DNA of 39,709 bases. Origin: Candidatus Acetothermia bacterium. GTDB taxonomy: Bacteria; Bipolaricaulota; Bipolaricaulia; Bipolaricaulales; Bipolaricaulaceae. The translations under genes and the position numbers were made by a program. Below, piece by piece: positions 1 through 7,587 of the stretch. The notes below the pieces were generated by a model. The model did no database searches. It was not told the DNA's origin and worked only from the letters and a program-made list of their open reading frames with translations. The stretch is taken from NCBI GenBank assembly GCA_003563005.1, contig PWTC01000084.1, positions 1 through 39,709 of the forward strand. Reading direction: 5' to 3'. Each line of letters starts with the position of its first letter. Positions within the stretch are counted from its first letter, which is position 1.

Positions 1-1292
1 ACCTTCGGGACGAGGTAGCCTCCGTAGCCTTCGCCGTGAGAGACGAGTTGCTGCTCTGCTCCGACGGCCTCCACATTGCCCAGCGCGCGGAGGCCCGACT
101 CGGTGACGCGCATGTCCTCCACGGCGTCTGTCACGCGACCGTCCTCGATGAGGAACGTGCCGTCGCGCGTCATCATCGTCATGATCGACTTCCGGGGCTC
201 CACAGGGCGGGCGTAATGGAAGCGGGTCACCAACAGCCCGCGCTCCACCCCGGAGATGAGCTTATCATCGTCGTCGGCGCCGGGCTCCATGATGACATGG
301 CCCGGCAGCGGCGCGTAGGCGCTGTAGGGTGGTGGGAGGGCGTGGCCGGTGGAACGCACCCCGGCGGCGGTGGCCGTGCGCGTGTCGTGCACGACCCCTT
401 CGGCGACCCCCTGACGGAAGAAGTACACGCGCTGCTTGGGGACACCTTCGAAATCGAACGGGACCGGGATGCCACGCTCATCCAGTCCATCGTCGTAGAC
501 GGTGATGAGCTCGGACACGAGCTTCTGGCCGAGCACGCCCTCGAGGTAACTGCGCTTCTCCAGAAGCGCACGGGCCGAGAAGCCCATGTAGCTCAGCATA
601 CCCAGGACCGTGGCCACGGCGGGTTCCTCGAGCACCACCGTGTACTCCCCTGGTTCCATGGCGATCCGTTCCTCCGAGGCGCGGGCCTTGGCGAAGGCAC
701 GGGCGGACGTGGCCTCCGGGTCGAAGTCGGCGAGGTTCGAGCCGGAGAAGGCCGCGTACCCCGAGCCGCCCGTCTTGCCGTTGATCACGGTGATGAAGCG
801 TGCGGCCGAGCTTCGCGTGTGGGCGCGCACCCCCCGGGAGGACATGACCCACAGTTCACTACCGCCGGTGGAGAGCGCACCGGAGGCGTTGAACCCGGCT
901 GCGTTGGACTCTCGGACTGCCTTGGCCACGAGGTCGGCACGCAGGTCGGGCGAAGCGTCCCAGGTGACCTCGTCCCAAGGGTCGATCTCGGGCAAAGGCT
1001 GCGGGTCGGGGGGATGGTATCCCGCAGGGGAGGACTGGCAACGCGCCGCCTCGGCTGCGCTCATGACAGCCCGCCGCACGCCATCTTGAGTGAGATCGTT
1101 GGTCTCGGCGACGCCTGTCTTGCCCTCGATCCAGGCGCGCACGAACAGGTGTGTGTCCTCGCTTGCTACGTTCTGGTGGATCTGGCCTCCGGTGAACCGC
1201 GTTAGATCCTGACGCGAGCGGATTGCGATGAGTTCGAGCTCGTCGGCCGGTTTGGCCTTGAGCGTGTCCTCCAGCGTTCTTTGCATCTGCAC
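1..1292 (-). CDS. TldE/PmbA-like metalloprotease-family protein (partial)
   Basis: The protein resembles the TldD/TldE (PmbA) family, whose TldD-TldE heterodimer degrades unfolded peptides and matures some modified peptides. The minus-strand frame is open from the start to the window edge, so the C-terminus is missing (about 430 codons visible). It runs as an RSRQDLTRFTGG-like N-terminal segment and a central EEPAVATVL helix region. No HExxxH zinc motif appears in the visible part, which suggests the non-catalytic TldE/PmbA partner rather than TldD. The GTG at 1292 is preferred because a G-rich Shine-Dalgarno lies 6 nt upstream; ATG at 1286 is the alternative. It follows NAD kinase by 3 nt and is probably the last visible gene of the ABC-transporter operon. 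A tldD partner could lie beyond the left edge. Confidence 0.8.
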   Translation of the reverse strand, partial: MQMQRTLEDTLKAKPADELELIAIRSRQDLTRFTGGQIHQNVASEDTHLFVRAWIEGKTGVAETNDLTQDGVRRAVMSAAEAARCQSSPAGYHPPDPQPLPEIDPWDEVTWDASPDLRADLVAKAVRESNAAGFNASGALSTGGSELWVMSSRGVRAHTRSSAARFITVINGKTGGSGYAAFSGSNLADFDPEATSARAFAKARASEERIAMEPGEYTVVLEEPAVATVLGMLSYMGFSARALLEKRSYLEGVLGQKLVSELITVYDDGLDERGIPVPFDFEGVPKQRVYFFRQGVAEGVVHDTRTATAAGVRSTGHALPPPYSAYAPLPGHVIMEPGADDDDKLISGVERGLLVTRFHYARPVEPRKSIMTMMTRDGTFLIEDGRVTDAVEDMRVTESGLRALGNVEAVGAEQQLVSHGEGYGGYLVPK

Positions 1293-1295
1293 GTG

Positions 1296-2120
1296 TTACC
1301 CCCTTCCGATCGGGCCGGGCAGCCAGCCCAGCTTGTCCCTCAAGCGCTCGAAGAAGGTCGGCTCCTCCGGGAGCCGTACCAGCCATGTGCATGCGGAGGA
1401 GATGCTCACATCCACAGCCTGTCCTCCGCTGAGCGTCCCTGCCGGATCCCCGTCGAGAAAGAGCGCTGTAGGGAACGTGGCGCGCACGGTGATCGTCGCT
1501 TTCTCGGGGAGAACCAGGGGGCGCGTGCCGAGCCTGTGCGGGGCGATGGGGACGACCGTCATCGCCGCCAGCCCTGGGTGGAGCACCGGTCCTCCGCAGG
1601 CGAGAGCATAGGCGGTGGAGCCGGTATTGGTGGCGATGACGAGACCGTCGCCCGAGACGACGGCCGCCGACTGCCCGTCGATCCACACCTCGACCTGGGT
1701 GAAGCGCGCCGGAGACGTGCCCAGTAGCACGAGGTCGTTCAGCGCCGTCCCCGTCATGTCGGCGGCCTTCGCGGTCAGCCGCTGCCGGGGTTCCACCCCT
1801 GCCTTGCCGGAGAACACCGCCTCCAGGGCGTCCTCCAGCTGGTCGGCGCTGCAGGAGGCGAGGAACCCCAGCGACCCCATGTGCACGCCGAGGATGGGCA
1901 CCTGTGCAGGGTGGAGCACGGCGGCGGTGCGGAGCAGGGTGCCGTCGCCGCCGACGGCCACAGCCAGCTCTCCTTCGTGGCATGTGAACTGCCGTCTGGA
2001 GGTGACCCTTGCTCTGATCCCCTGCTGGGCACACCAGGAGGCGCCCCGCTCGGCCGCCTGTCGGGTGCCAGGCTTCTCTGCGTTGTAGACGAAGACCGCG
2101 CCTTTAGGTTCCACCGCCAC
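1296..2120 (-). CDS. nadK: NAD kinase
   Basis: This ATP-dependent NAD kinase makes NADP+ in the cytoplasm. The 274-residue protein shows the GGDGT motif at residues 57-61 and a DGLVIATNTGSTAY motif. The usual proline of TPTGSTAY is replaced by Asn here, while the other core residues are kept. The length is typical of compact bacterial NadK. The start is GTG; a second in-frame GTG lies two codons on. The first 17 nt overlap the 3' end of the upstream ABC permease gene, so translation is probably coupled. A cofactor kinase inside an ABC-import operon is unusual and may only reflect shared transcription. Confidence 0.93.
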   Translation of the reverse strand: MAVEPKGAVFVYNAEKPGTRQAAERGASWCAQQGIRARVTSRRQFTCHEGELAVAVGGDGTLLRTAAVLHPAQVPILGVHMGSLGFLASCSADQLEDALEAVFSGKAGVEPRQRLTAKAADMTGTALNDLVLLGTSPARFTQVEVWIDGQSAAVVSGDGLVIATNTGSTAYALACGGPVLHPGLAAMTVVPIAPHRLGTRPLVLPEKATITVRATFPTALFLDGDPAGTLSGGQAVDVSISSACTWLVRLPEEPTFFERLRDKLGWLPGPIGRG

Positions 2121-2937
2121 CCCCTACGTGCCGCCACCGGCACAGCCATCGGTCGAGGAGCTCGAGGGCCGTGTAGAACACGAGTCCCATGAGGGCCAGC
2201 CCGACCACGGCGGACAGTTCGTACTCGGCCGGCGCGTGGCTGTGAACCTTGATGAACACCCCCAGCCCTGACCGTGCCCCGCCCACGGCACCGATCCTGG
2301 TCTCCGCGATGTACAAGAGCGTGATCCCCAGTCCCACCGAGACGCGTGCCGCCGTGAGCATGCTAGGCAGCGTAGCCGGCAGCACGACGTGTTTGTAGAG
2401 TCCCCACTTGGTCGCCCCCGCCGAGCGTACCGACGTCACGAACGAGGGCGGGATCTGCCTCGCCGCCCCCATCGCCGCCACCAGGAGCTGGAAGAACAGG
2501 GCGATGGTCACCACGAACACCCGTACCGCCTCTCCCGTGCCGAACGCCATGTACAAGAACACGAGCAGGGCCACAGGCGGAATCGGATACGTGAGGAACA
2601 CGAGCGGCGAGACGTACTGGTGCAGTCTGCGACTGAACCCTACGACGAGCCCGAAGGGCACGGCGAGCACGAATGCCACCACGATGGAGATCAGAAACCG
2701 CAGTGCGGAGTTACCGAAGGCCGGTGCCAGATCTCCCCTGAGCGTGATGGCGAGCCGAAAGGTCTCCGCTGGCGTGGGCAACACGCTGTAACCTCGTACA
2801 GCGTACAGGATGTGCGCCACGATCCACCACACCCCGAGCACCACGCACGCCGCCAGCAGATACGTCGCCACGGACTTCGCCCCGGACAGGATCTCCGCCG
2901 CGGAGCGCCGATCCCCACCTTGTGTGCGGACGCTCAC
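2104..2937 (-). CDS. ABC transporter permease, SsuC/TauC/NMT1 type
   Basis: Inner-membrane permease of a nitrate/sulfonate/taurine or pyrimidine-precursor type importer (BPD_transp_1 family). The 277-residue protein has about six hydrophobic segments beginning near residue 23, and an EAA-like cytoplasmic loop around SVRSAGATKWGLYKHVVLPATLP that docks on the ATPase. It begins with an ATGA overlap on the ATPase gene and ends overlapping NAD kinase. The substrate cannot be read from sequence. Confidence 0.92.
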   Translation of the reverse strand: MSVRTQGGDRRSAAEILSGAKSVATYLLAACVVLGVWWIVAHILYAVRGYSVLPTPAETFRLAITLRGDLAPAFGNSALRFLISIVVAFVLAVPFGLVVGFSRRLHQYVSPLVFLTYPIPPVALLVFLYMAFGTGEAVRVFVVTIALFFQLLVAAMGAARQIPPSFVTSVRSAGATKWGLYKHVVLPATLPSMLTAARVSVGLGITLLYIAETRIGAVGGARSGLGVFIKVHSHAPAEYELSAVVGLALMGLVFYTALELLDRWLCRWRHVGGGGGT

Positions 2938-3665
2938 TGCACTCCTCCCAGGAGCTCATGCAGGTATCGTACCCGCTGCACGAACGTGTCGCTGCCTCGG
3001 TACGCGGCCGTCCCCGCCTCCGGGTTGGCGATTGCTTCCACCACGCGCGCGGGGCGGCGGGAGAGCACGAACACGTGTCGACCGAGGAACACCGCCTCCT
3101 CGATGTCGTGCGTGACGAGCAGTGCTGTGAAACGCAGGCTCTTCCATAGGTCGAGGATGAGCTTCTGGATGTGTTCTCGGGTGAGCGAATCGAGGTTCGC
3201 CATCGGTTCGTCCATGAGCAGCACGCGGGGGTGCAGTGCCAATGCGCGGGCGATGCCCACCCGGCGCTTCATGCCTTCCGAGAGCTCGGCGGGGAAGCTG
3301 TTCTCGAAGCCGGTGAGGCCGAGCGTGTTCAGGATATCCGCCACATCCTCGCCCACTCCCTGGATGCGCAGGGCCAGTTCGGCGTTCTGCCGGACGGTCT
3401 TCCAGGGAAGCAGTCCCGCGTCCTGGAGGATGAGCGCCACATCCCGGCGCACTCCGTGGACCGGCTCGTCGGCAACGCTGATCGTACCTTCCGTGGGCGG
3501 GATGAGCCCGTCGACCGCGTAGAGGATCGTGCTCTTGCCGCAGCCGGAGGGGCCAACCAGCGCGCCCATCTCGCCGGTAGGCACGGAGAGCGAAACGCGG
3601 TCGACCGCCAACACGCGGCGACGCCCCGTACCATAGGCCACCGAGAGGTCCGCAACTTCGATCAT
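2934..3665 (-). CDS. ABC transporter ATP-binding protein, SsuB/TauB type
   Basis: Nucleotide-binding subunit that powers the neighbouring permease. It shows Walker A (GPSGCGKST, residues 38-46), the signature LSEGMKRRVGIARAL, Walker B (VLLMDEP) followed by a D-loop, and the switch histidine in VTHD. The length of 243 residues is normal. It overlaps the binding-protein gene upstream and the permease gene downstream by 4 nt each, giving a binding protein-ATPase-permease operon. Confidence 0.95.
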   Translation of the reverse strand: MIEVADLSVAYGTGRRRVLAVDRVSLSVPTGEMGALVGPSGCGKSTILYAVDGLIPPTEGTISVADEPVHGVRRDVALILQDAGLLPWKTVRQNAELALRIQGVGEDVADILNTLGLTGFENSFPAELSEGMKRRVGIARALALHPRVLLMDEPMANLDSLTREHIQKLILDLWKSLRFTALLVTHDIEEAVFLGRHVFVLSRRPARVVEAIANPEAGTAAYRGSDTFVQRVRYLHELLGGVQ

Positions 3666-4699
3666 CGCGTGGGTACGGCAACCACCAGCTGATCGAACTC
3701 CGCTTCACCGAACAGGTACCCCCGCGCGCGTGCCCAGTCACGGATGACCCCGAAGACCGCAGGATCCACCGGGCTTGGAGGGGGGAACTCGGGGATGATG
3801 ACCGCTTCGAGCGCCGCCGAGGCCATGGCGCGCTGTTCTTCGGTCAGCGAAGCGGGGTCCTGGCCTGGAAGGAACAGGTCCGCCGCGAGTTGCCATCCCA
3901 AGGGGATGAGCTCGTCACGTGGAAGCTCGTTGAGCTGGGCAATCGTCATCTCGATGGCTTCATAGAACAAGGCAACGCGCTCGGGGTCCTCTTCCACGAT
4001 GTGACGGGCGAACACGACCACCGTGGGGGGAACTGGGATGCCGTCGAAGCCCGTCATGACGAACGGAGTCGGGAGTCCAGGCGCGACGAGGTTGGAGATG
4101 TAATCCGCGTAGGGCTGCGGGAACACGGCGGCGCCTGCCTTGCTGAAGCCCAGGCGGAACACCTTGGAGTTCTCCACAAGATCGTCCTCGCCCAGGTACA
4201 TGTGGCGTGGCGGGGTGAGGGCGTTCTGCTCGAAGAGGGCGTCGAGCATGAACTCGAGGTCCGAACGGGGGGGTACCACCACCGTGAGCTGACCTTGCTG
4301 CGCTCTCTGGACGATATCTCGTAGGCTGGAGACCCTGGCGAAGGGCATCGCCAAGAGCAGCACATGCGTCTGGTTATCCTCGGCGGGCTCGTAGATGGTG
4401 CTCGTGATGACCCCGTAACCCGGGCGCCGGTTATTCAGAAGCAGCGCGCCCGTGAGGTCGGTGATCAGCGCGTCGAGCTGTCCGGCCCAGAACACCGCCC
4501 TGCGGTCGTGCTCGCTGGCCAGGGGGACGATCTCCACATCGACCCCCATTTCCTCGAACAGACCCCACTCTTGCGCCAGGATCACCGGCACGGAGCCCAT
4601 GGCGGGAGGCAGCGCGATGCGAAGCGGCTGAGCTGCGATCGCGACCGACGAGAGGATGAGCAGAAACACAGAAAGAGCAGCACGATGGGCTGTACGCAT
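3662..4699 (-). CDS. ABC transporter substrate-binding protein, NMT1/THI5-like
   Basis: Periplasmic or surface-exposed binding protein of the SsuA/NMT1 family, 345 residues. An N-terminal signal peptide (about 22 residues, ending near IAAQP) leads into an IALPPAMGSVPVILAQEWGLFEE segment typical of this fold. The ligand is unknown; relatives bind sulfonates, nitrate or thiamine-pyrimidine precursors. The ATG has no Shine-Dalgarno. Instead a near-consensus promoter (TTGCGG, 17 nt, TATAAT) ends only 8 nt before it, so the operon transcript is predicted to be leaderless. It is the first gene of the five-gene operon running to the left edge. Confidence 0.9.
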   Translation of the reverse strand: MRTAHRAALSVFLLILSSVAIAAQPLRIALPPAMGSVPVILAQEWGLFEEMGVDVEIVPLASEHDRRAVFWAGQLDALITDLTGALLLNNRRPGYGVITSTIYEPAEDNQTHVLLLAMPFARVSSLRDIVQRAQQGQLTVVVPPRSDLEFMLDALFEQNALTPPRHMYLGEDDLVENSKVFRLGFSKAGAAVFPQPYADYISNLVAPGLPTPFVMTGFDGIPVPPTVVVFARHIVEEDPERVALFYEAIEMTIAQLNELPRDELIPLGWQLAADLFLPGQDPASLTEEQRAMASAALEAVIIPEFPPPSPVDPAVFGVIRDWARARGYLFGEAEFDQLVVAVPTR

Positions 4700-4707
4700 G
4701 GCCCGCC

Positions 4708-4736
4708 ATTATACGGACCCCTACGGGACCCCGCAA
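4708..4736 (-). promoter_or_regulatory. Sigma70-like promoter of the NMT1-type ABC operon, leaderless
   Basis: On the minus strand TTGCGG (4736-4731) is separated by 17 nt from a perfect TATAAT (4713-4708). The start codon lies 8 nt after the -10 box, so the transcript should begin at or within 1-3 nt of the ATG. Seen in sequence; the start site is inferred. Confidence 0.8.
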
Positions 4737-4755
4737 TCGCTGTAATGTACATCAC

Positions 4756-4784
4756 TTGCAGCCAGGCGGGCCGAGGACTATAGT
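4756..4784 (+). promoter_or_regulatory. Sigma70-like promoter for small ORF and Cys-rich secreted protein
   Basis: TTGCAG (4756-4761), 17-nt spacer, TATAGT (4779-4784). The expected start near 4791 leaves a 5' leader of about 18 nt carrying a strong Shine-Dalgarno (AGGAGGTGATC, 4794-4804). It lies back to back with the ABC-operon promoter, and the imperfect palindrome TGTAATGTACATCA sits between the two. Confidence 0.75.
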
Positions 4785-4808
4785 GGCTGCGTGAGGAGGT
4801 GATCGGCG

Positions 4809-4883
4809 ATGCTAGGATGGTGGTTGCTCGCGTTCTTCTGGGTCCTGTGGTTGGGTGTGTTCGCCTCTTGGTGGTGCTGCTGA
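4809..4883 (+). CDS. Small hydrophobic leader ORF, 24 aa
   Basis: A 24-codon ORF encodes a Trp- and Phe-rich single membrane segment: starts MLGWWLLAFF, ends SWWCC. It has the best ribosome-binding site in the region, an 11-nt anti-SD match 4 nt before the ATG. Its TGA ends 2 nt before the ATG of the next gene, so it probably drives that gene by translational coupling, or is itself a small membrane protein. It is too short for homology-based naming. No function is assigned. Confidence 0.55.
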   Translation: MLGWWLLAFFWVLWLGVFASWWCC

Positions 4884-4885
4884 AC

Positions 4886-5617
4886 ATGCGGCGGGTTGTG
4901 TGCGCGCTGAGCGTGGGGTTCGCCCTTCTCGTGGGGTGTTCTGTCGCGTTCGGCCAGACGGTCGATGAGGTCATCGCGCAGACAGGGCTGGACCGCGACC
5001 TCGTCGCGGTGCTCACGGTGGACGCCCCTTCAGGCAAGTTCCTGATGGTGGCCGTCTACGTGAACGAGCGCACGGTGGCCACGAGGATGCAGGCCGGACT
5101 CGCGGCCACGCTTCCTGAGTTCGTCGGCAGGAATGCTGTGCTCGTCTGGGCCTACACCGAGTCCGGCGCGGCGATCGAGCCCGGCTCGCTGCTCTTTGCG
5201 CAGGACGGCAGCACGGTCACGATGGGGGAAGACAACGTCTTCCCGGTGACGGGAGACCTGCGCGAGGGGGTGTTGCCGCCAAGGCAGGTGGTGGCCTCCA
5301 TCATCGTGCTCGGTGACGCCATCGACCCCACGGCGCCTTTCACCATCACCTACGGGGAGTGGGCGGCGACGTTGGCCGTGGAGCCTGCACCCGATGTGGT
5401 GGTCGCTGCGGGGCAGGAATCTCCGGCGCAACCTGAGGGCCTCGGCCTGACACCGGAGCCGGTGCCCGGGCCACCCGCGTCCGATGCTTGCTGCGATCCG
5501 TGCGCGTTCCTCTGTGGTTGGTGGCGCCAGCCCTGCCAGACGTGTGCGCCCTGCGATCCCTGTGAGGTTTTGCGTGGCGGCCTTATGTTCTTGCTGCTTC
5601 TTCTAGGCCAGAAGTAA
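4886..5617 (+). CDS. Secreted Cys-rich hypothetical protein
   Basis: I do not recognise this 243-residue protein. It begins with a signal peptide; an LVGC lipobox with Cys18 allows lipoprotein processing, and an AFG-Q signal peptidase I site is the alternative. The middle is a beta-rich globular region. A Pro-rich linker follows, then about 27 residues with nine cysteines in CCDPC, CQTC and CDPC patterns, and finally a short hydrophobic tail (LMFLLLLLG). A longer upstream start at 4799 is open, but ATG 4886 gives a clean signal peptide and sits 2 nt after the small ORF. Its last 35 nt overlap the convergent hydrolase gene. Confidence 0.75.
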   Translation: MRRVVCALSVGFALLVGCSVAFGQTVDEVIAQTGLDRDLVAVLTVDAPSGKFLMVAVYVNERTVATRMQAGLAATLPEFVGRNAVLVWAYTESGAAIEPGSLLFAQDGSTVTMGEDNVFPVTGDLREGVLPPRQVVASIIVLGDAIDPTAPFTITYGEWAATLAVEPAPDVVVAAGQESPAQPEGLGLTPEPVPGPPASDACCDPCAFLCGWWRQPCQTCAPCDPCEVLRGGLMFLLLLLGQK

Positions 5618-6416
5618 GCATCTCGATTGAAGGCCCCATGATCTCAGGGACATAGCCCCCCTCGAGCACGCAGAACGAGGGGAGCTTGAGGTCGCCCAGG
5701 ATGAAGCCGATGTCGTAGAAGGCCTCGACTTCGAGTCCGAGAGAGGCGAGCGGATCGTCCACGTGGGTGTCGAATCCCGCCGACACGGCGAGGAGCGCGT
5801 AGTTCCGCCCGGCTTCTTCCAGAGCGCGCTCCAGCGTGTCCAGGTACAGGGCCTTGCCGCAGCGGGGAGGCAAGGGGAAGTTGAGGCAGTTCCCCCGCGA
5901 CTGATGGCCGGTGCCCGGGTAGTTGTACATGCGGTGTAGCGACACGTAGGTGACCAGGGGGTCGCCGTGGAATACTGCTTGGGTGCCGTTCCCGTGGTGT
6001 CCGTCGATGTCGACGATCAACGTGCGTACACCGGCGGCGCGCACGGCGACCGCGATGGTGTTGTAGTAGCAAAACCCTCCAAGGAAGTCCGGACCCGCAT
6101 GGTGTCCTGGCGGCCGCATGATCGAGAACCCAAGGCGCTTCCAGGCGAGGATCGCCCCTCCGGCCGCGAGGCGTGCGTGTTGCTCGATGCCAGGGTAGTT
6201 CGGGCTGTCCGGATCGTGGAAGTCACCCGACTCGACACGCCTTATGTGCTCCTCCGTGTGCGCCCGGAGCAGGTCCTCATGGCCTGCCGGGAGCGGCTCG
6301 AAGAAGGGGTAGCCGAGGCGCTCCAGGTAGTGCTGGGCCATGCGGACGCGTCCGGGGCCCTCGGGGTGGCCGACGGCGTGGTATTCGAGGCAACGTTCGC
6401 TGAAGATGATGTCCAT
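5583..6416 (-). CDS. Histone deacetylase-family deacetylase (AcuC/class II-like)
   Basis: Zinc amidohydrolase of the arginase/deacetylase fold, 277 residues. Bacterial members remove acetyl groups from acetyl-lysine proteins, acetylpolyamines or similar amides. Motifs in order: RPPGHHAG with His105-His106, GFCYYNTIAVA, DIDGHHGNGTQ with zinc ligands Asp138 and His140, PGTG, SAGFDTH with the third zinc Asp, and the EGGY loop. All catalytic positions are present. The substrate is unknown. Its ATG overlaps that of the divergent maf gene by 2 nt, and TTGCGG-17-GATAAT ends 8 nt before the ATG, which suggests a leaderless transcript. Confidence 0.93.
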   Translation of the reverse strand: MDIIFSERCLEYHAVGHPEGPGRVRMAQHYLERLGYPFFEPLPAGHEDLLRAHTEEHIRRVESGDFHDPDSPNYPGIEQHARLAAGGAILAWKRLGFSIMRPPGHHAGPDFLGGFCYYNTIAVAVRAAGVRTLIVDIDGHHGNGTQAVFHGDPLVTYVSLHRMYNYPGTGHQSRGNCLNFPLPPRCGKALYLDTLERALEEAGRNYALLAVSAGFDTHVDDPLASLGLEVEAFYDIGFILGDLKLPSFCVLEGGYVPEIMGPSIEMLTSGLEEAART

Positions 6417-7038
6417 GCGCGCCGATTATCGGGATGGCCGCCGACAACCGCAACGCCTGGTGCTCGCCTCCGCATCCCCGCGGCGACGTTTCCTGCTTGG
6501 ACTCGTGGTACCGGAGTTCGACCAGGTGGACCCGTGCGTGGACGAAGGGACGATCCGATCCCCCGAGGACTTGCTGGCGACGGCCCGCCGCAAGGCGGCA
6601 GCGTGCGGTCCGCCGCGGGGGGACCAGCTCGTGCTCGCTGCCGACACCGGTGTGTTCGTCCAGGGGCGGCATCTGGGGAAGCCGACGGATCGCTCCCAGG
6701 CTGCCGAGATGCTGCGCATGCTCTCGGGCAGATGGCACGTCGTGTACACCGCTGTCTGTCTGCGGGCCCCGGGCGACGCGCGCGAGGCGTTGGTGGCAAC
6801 ACGCGTGCGGTTCCATGTGCTCTCGGAGGAGGAGATCGTCTGGTGCCTGAGCGGAGAAGACGTGATGGACAAGGCGGGGGCGTATGCCATTCAGGGGCGC
6901 GCAGCAGCGTTCGTCGAGCGCATCGAAGGGGAGTACACCAACGTGGTGGGCCTGCCGCTGAGCGTGCTGTACCGCATGTTGCGGGAGCTAGATTGGCGGC
7001 CGGGGATCGCAGGTGCGCCTCGGCCGGAAGGAGGATGA
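6415..7038 (+). CDS. Maf-like nucleotide pyrophosphatase
   Basis: Maf/HAM1-type pyrophosphatase that hydrolyses non-canonical or pyrimidine nucleoside triphosphates (dTTP/UTP or m7GTP class). The 207-residue protein shows LASASPRRR near the N-terminus, the catalytic-Asp motif AADTGVF, a KAGAYAIQG segment (family form KAGAYxIQG), and ending EYTNVVGLPLSVL. ATG 6415 overlaps the divergent deacetylase start codon. Two earlier in-frame ATGs (6406, 6409) lie inside that gene, so the exact start is uncertain. It is followed by the next gene with a 1-nt gap. Confidence 0.9.
   Translation: MRADYRDGRRQPQRLVLASASPRRRFLLGLVVPEFDQVDPCVDEGTIRSPEDLLATARRKAAACGPPRGDQLVLAADTGVFVQGRHLGKPTDRSQAAEMLRMLSGRWHVVYTAVCLRAPGDAREALVATRVRFHVLSEEEIVWCLSGEDVMDKAGAYAIQGRAAAFVERIEGEYTNVVGLPLSVLYRMLRELDWRPGIAGAPRPEGG
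6425..6453 (-). promoter_or_regulatory. Sigma70-like promoter of the deacetylase gene, leaderless
   Basis: Minus strand TTGCGG (6453-6448), 17 nt, GATAAT (6430-6425), then 8 nt to the ATG. The promoter lies inside the coding region of the divergent maf gene. The geometry matches the ABC-operon promoter at 4708-4736. Confidence 0.65.
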
Positions 7039-7039
7039 C

Positions 7040-7507
7040 ATGATGGCAAAGGCGGTGGTGATGGTGGTTGTGGCCCTGGCGATCGTGTTGCCGGGGCTCG
7101 ACTGCCGGGGGATGGAAGGCATCGACCCGGTGGTGCCGCAGTTCATCGTCGGGACACTCGCCGGCTACGGGCTCGGCCTGGCTGGCGCGTACGGACTTGC
7201 GGCCTTGTTCACCGTGGATTGCCAGGGATGGGAGTGCCTTGGACGGGCCATCATCGGGGCGGCCGTGGGGTACCTCGGCGGTGCGACGTTGGGCGCGAGC
7301 CTGGGGGTGTGGGCCACGGGGAGCCTCCTGGGCGTCGAGGGGAACATCGGCCTGTGCTTCCTGGGCGGGTTCGCCGGCGCGGGGACCTTCGTGGGCCTGG
7401 GCTTCGTACTCCAGCTTCCAGAAGTGCTTTACCTCGTGCCGCCGGCGGCGGCAGCGGGGGCCACCGCGGGCTACAACGCCGGCCGTCGCCGGGCGCCTGC
7501 TCGCTAG
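7040..7507 (+). CDS. Gly/Ala-rich membrane protein, unknown function
   Basis: Unrecognised 155-residue protein. An N-terminal hydrophobic segment (signal peptide or anchor) is followed by three or four Gly/Ala-rich hydrophobic stretches, with cysteines at DCQGWECLG and GLCFLGG, and a basic C-terminal tail. The glycine-zipper-like pattern is common in small outer- or inner-membrane proteins. ATG 7040 is preferred over the upstream GTG at 7013 because AAGGAGG lies 5 nt before it; this Shine-Dalgarno sits inside the end of maf, so the two genes are probably cotranscribed. Confidence 0.7.
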   Translation: MMAKAVVMVVVALAIVLPGLDCRGMEGIDPVVPQFIVGTLAGYGLGLAGAYGLAALFTVDCQGWECLGRAIIGAAVGYLGGATLGASLGVWATGSLLGVEGNIGLCFLGGFAGAGTFVGLGFVLQLPEVLYLVPPAAAAGATAGYNAGRRRAPAR

Positions 7508-7587
7508 ACGGGAGGCGCCCTGACGGATGATGGCCCGGTGTGGCCGGCACGCTTGACGAGCGATACCATGAGCCGCAAGGAGGTGCC

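Noticed and set aside
36-1205. 389-codon plus-strand frame
   Set aside because: It is antisense to the TldE-like gene, has no family resemblance and is Arg/His/Gly-rich as expected of a GC-rich shadow frame.
859-2034. 391-codon minus-strand frame
   Set aside because: It lies across tldE and nadK in another frame and reads as low-complexity Arg/Pro/Ala-rich shadow.
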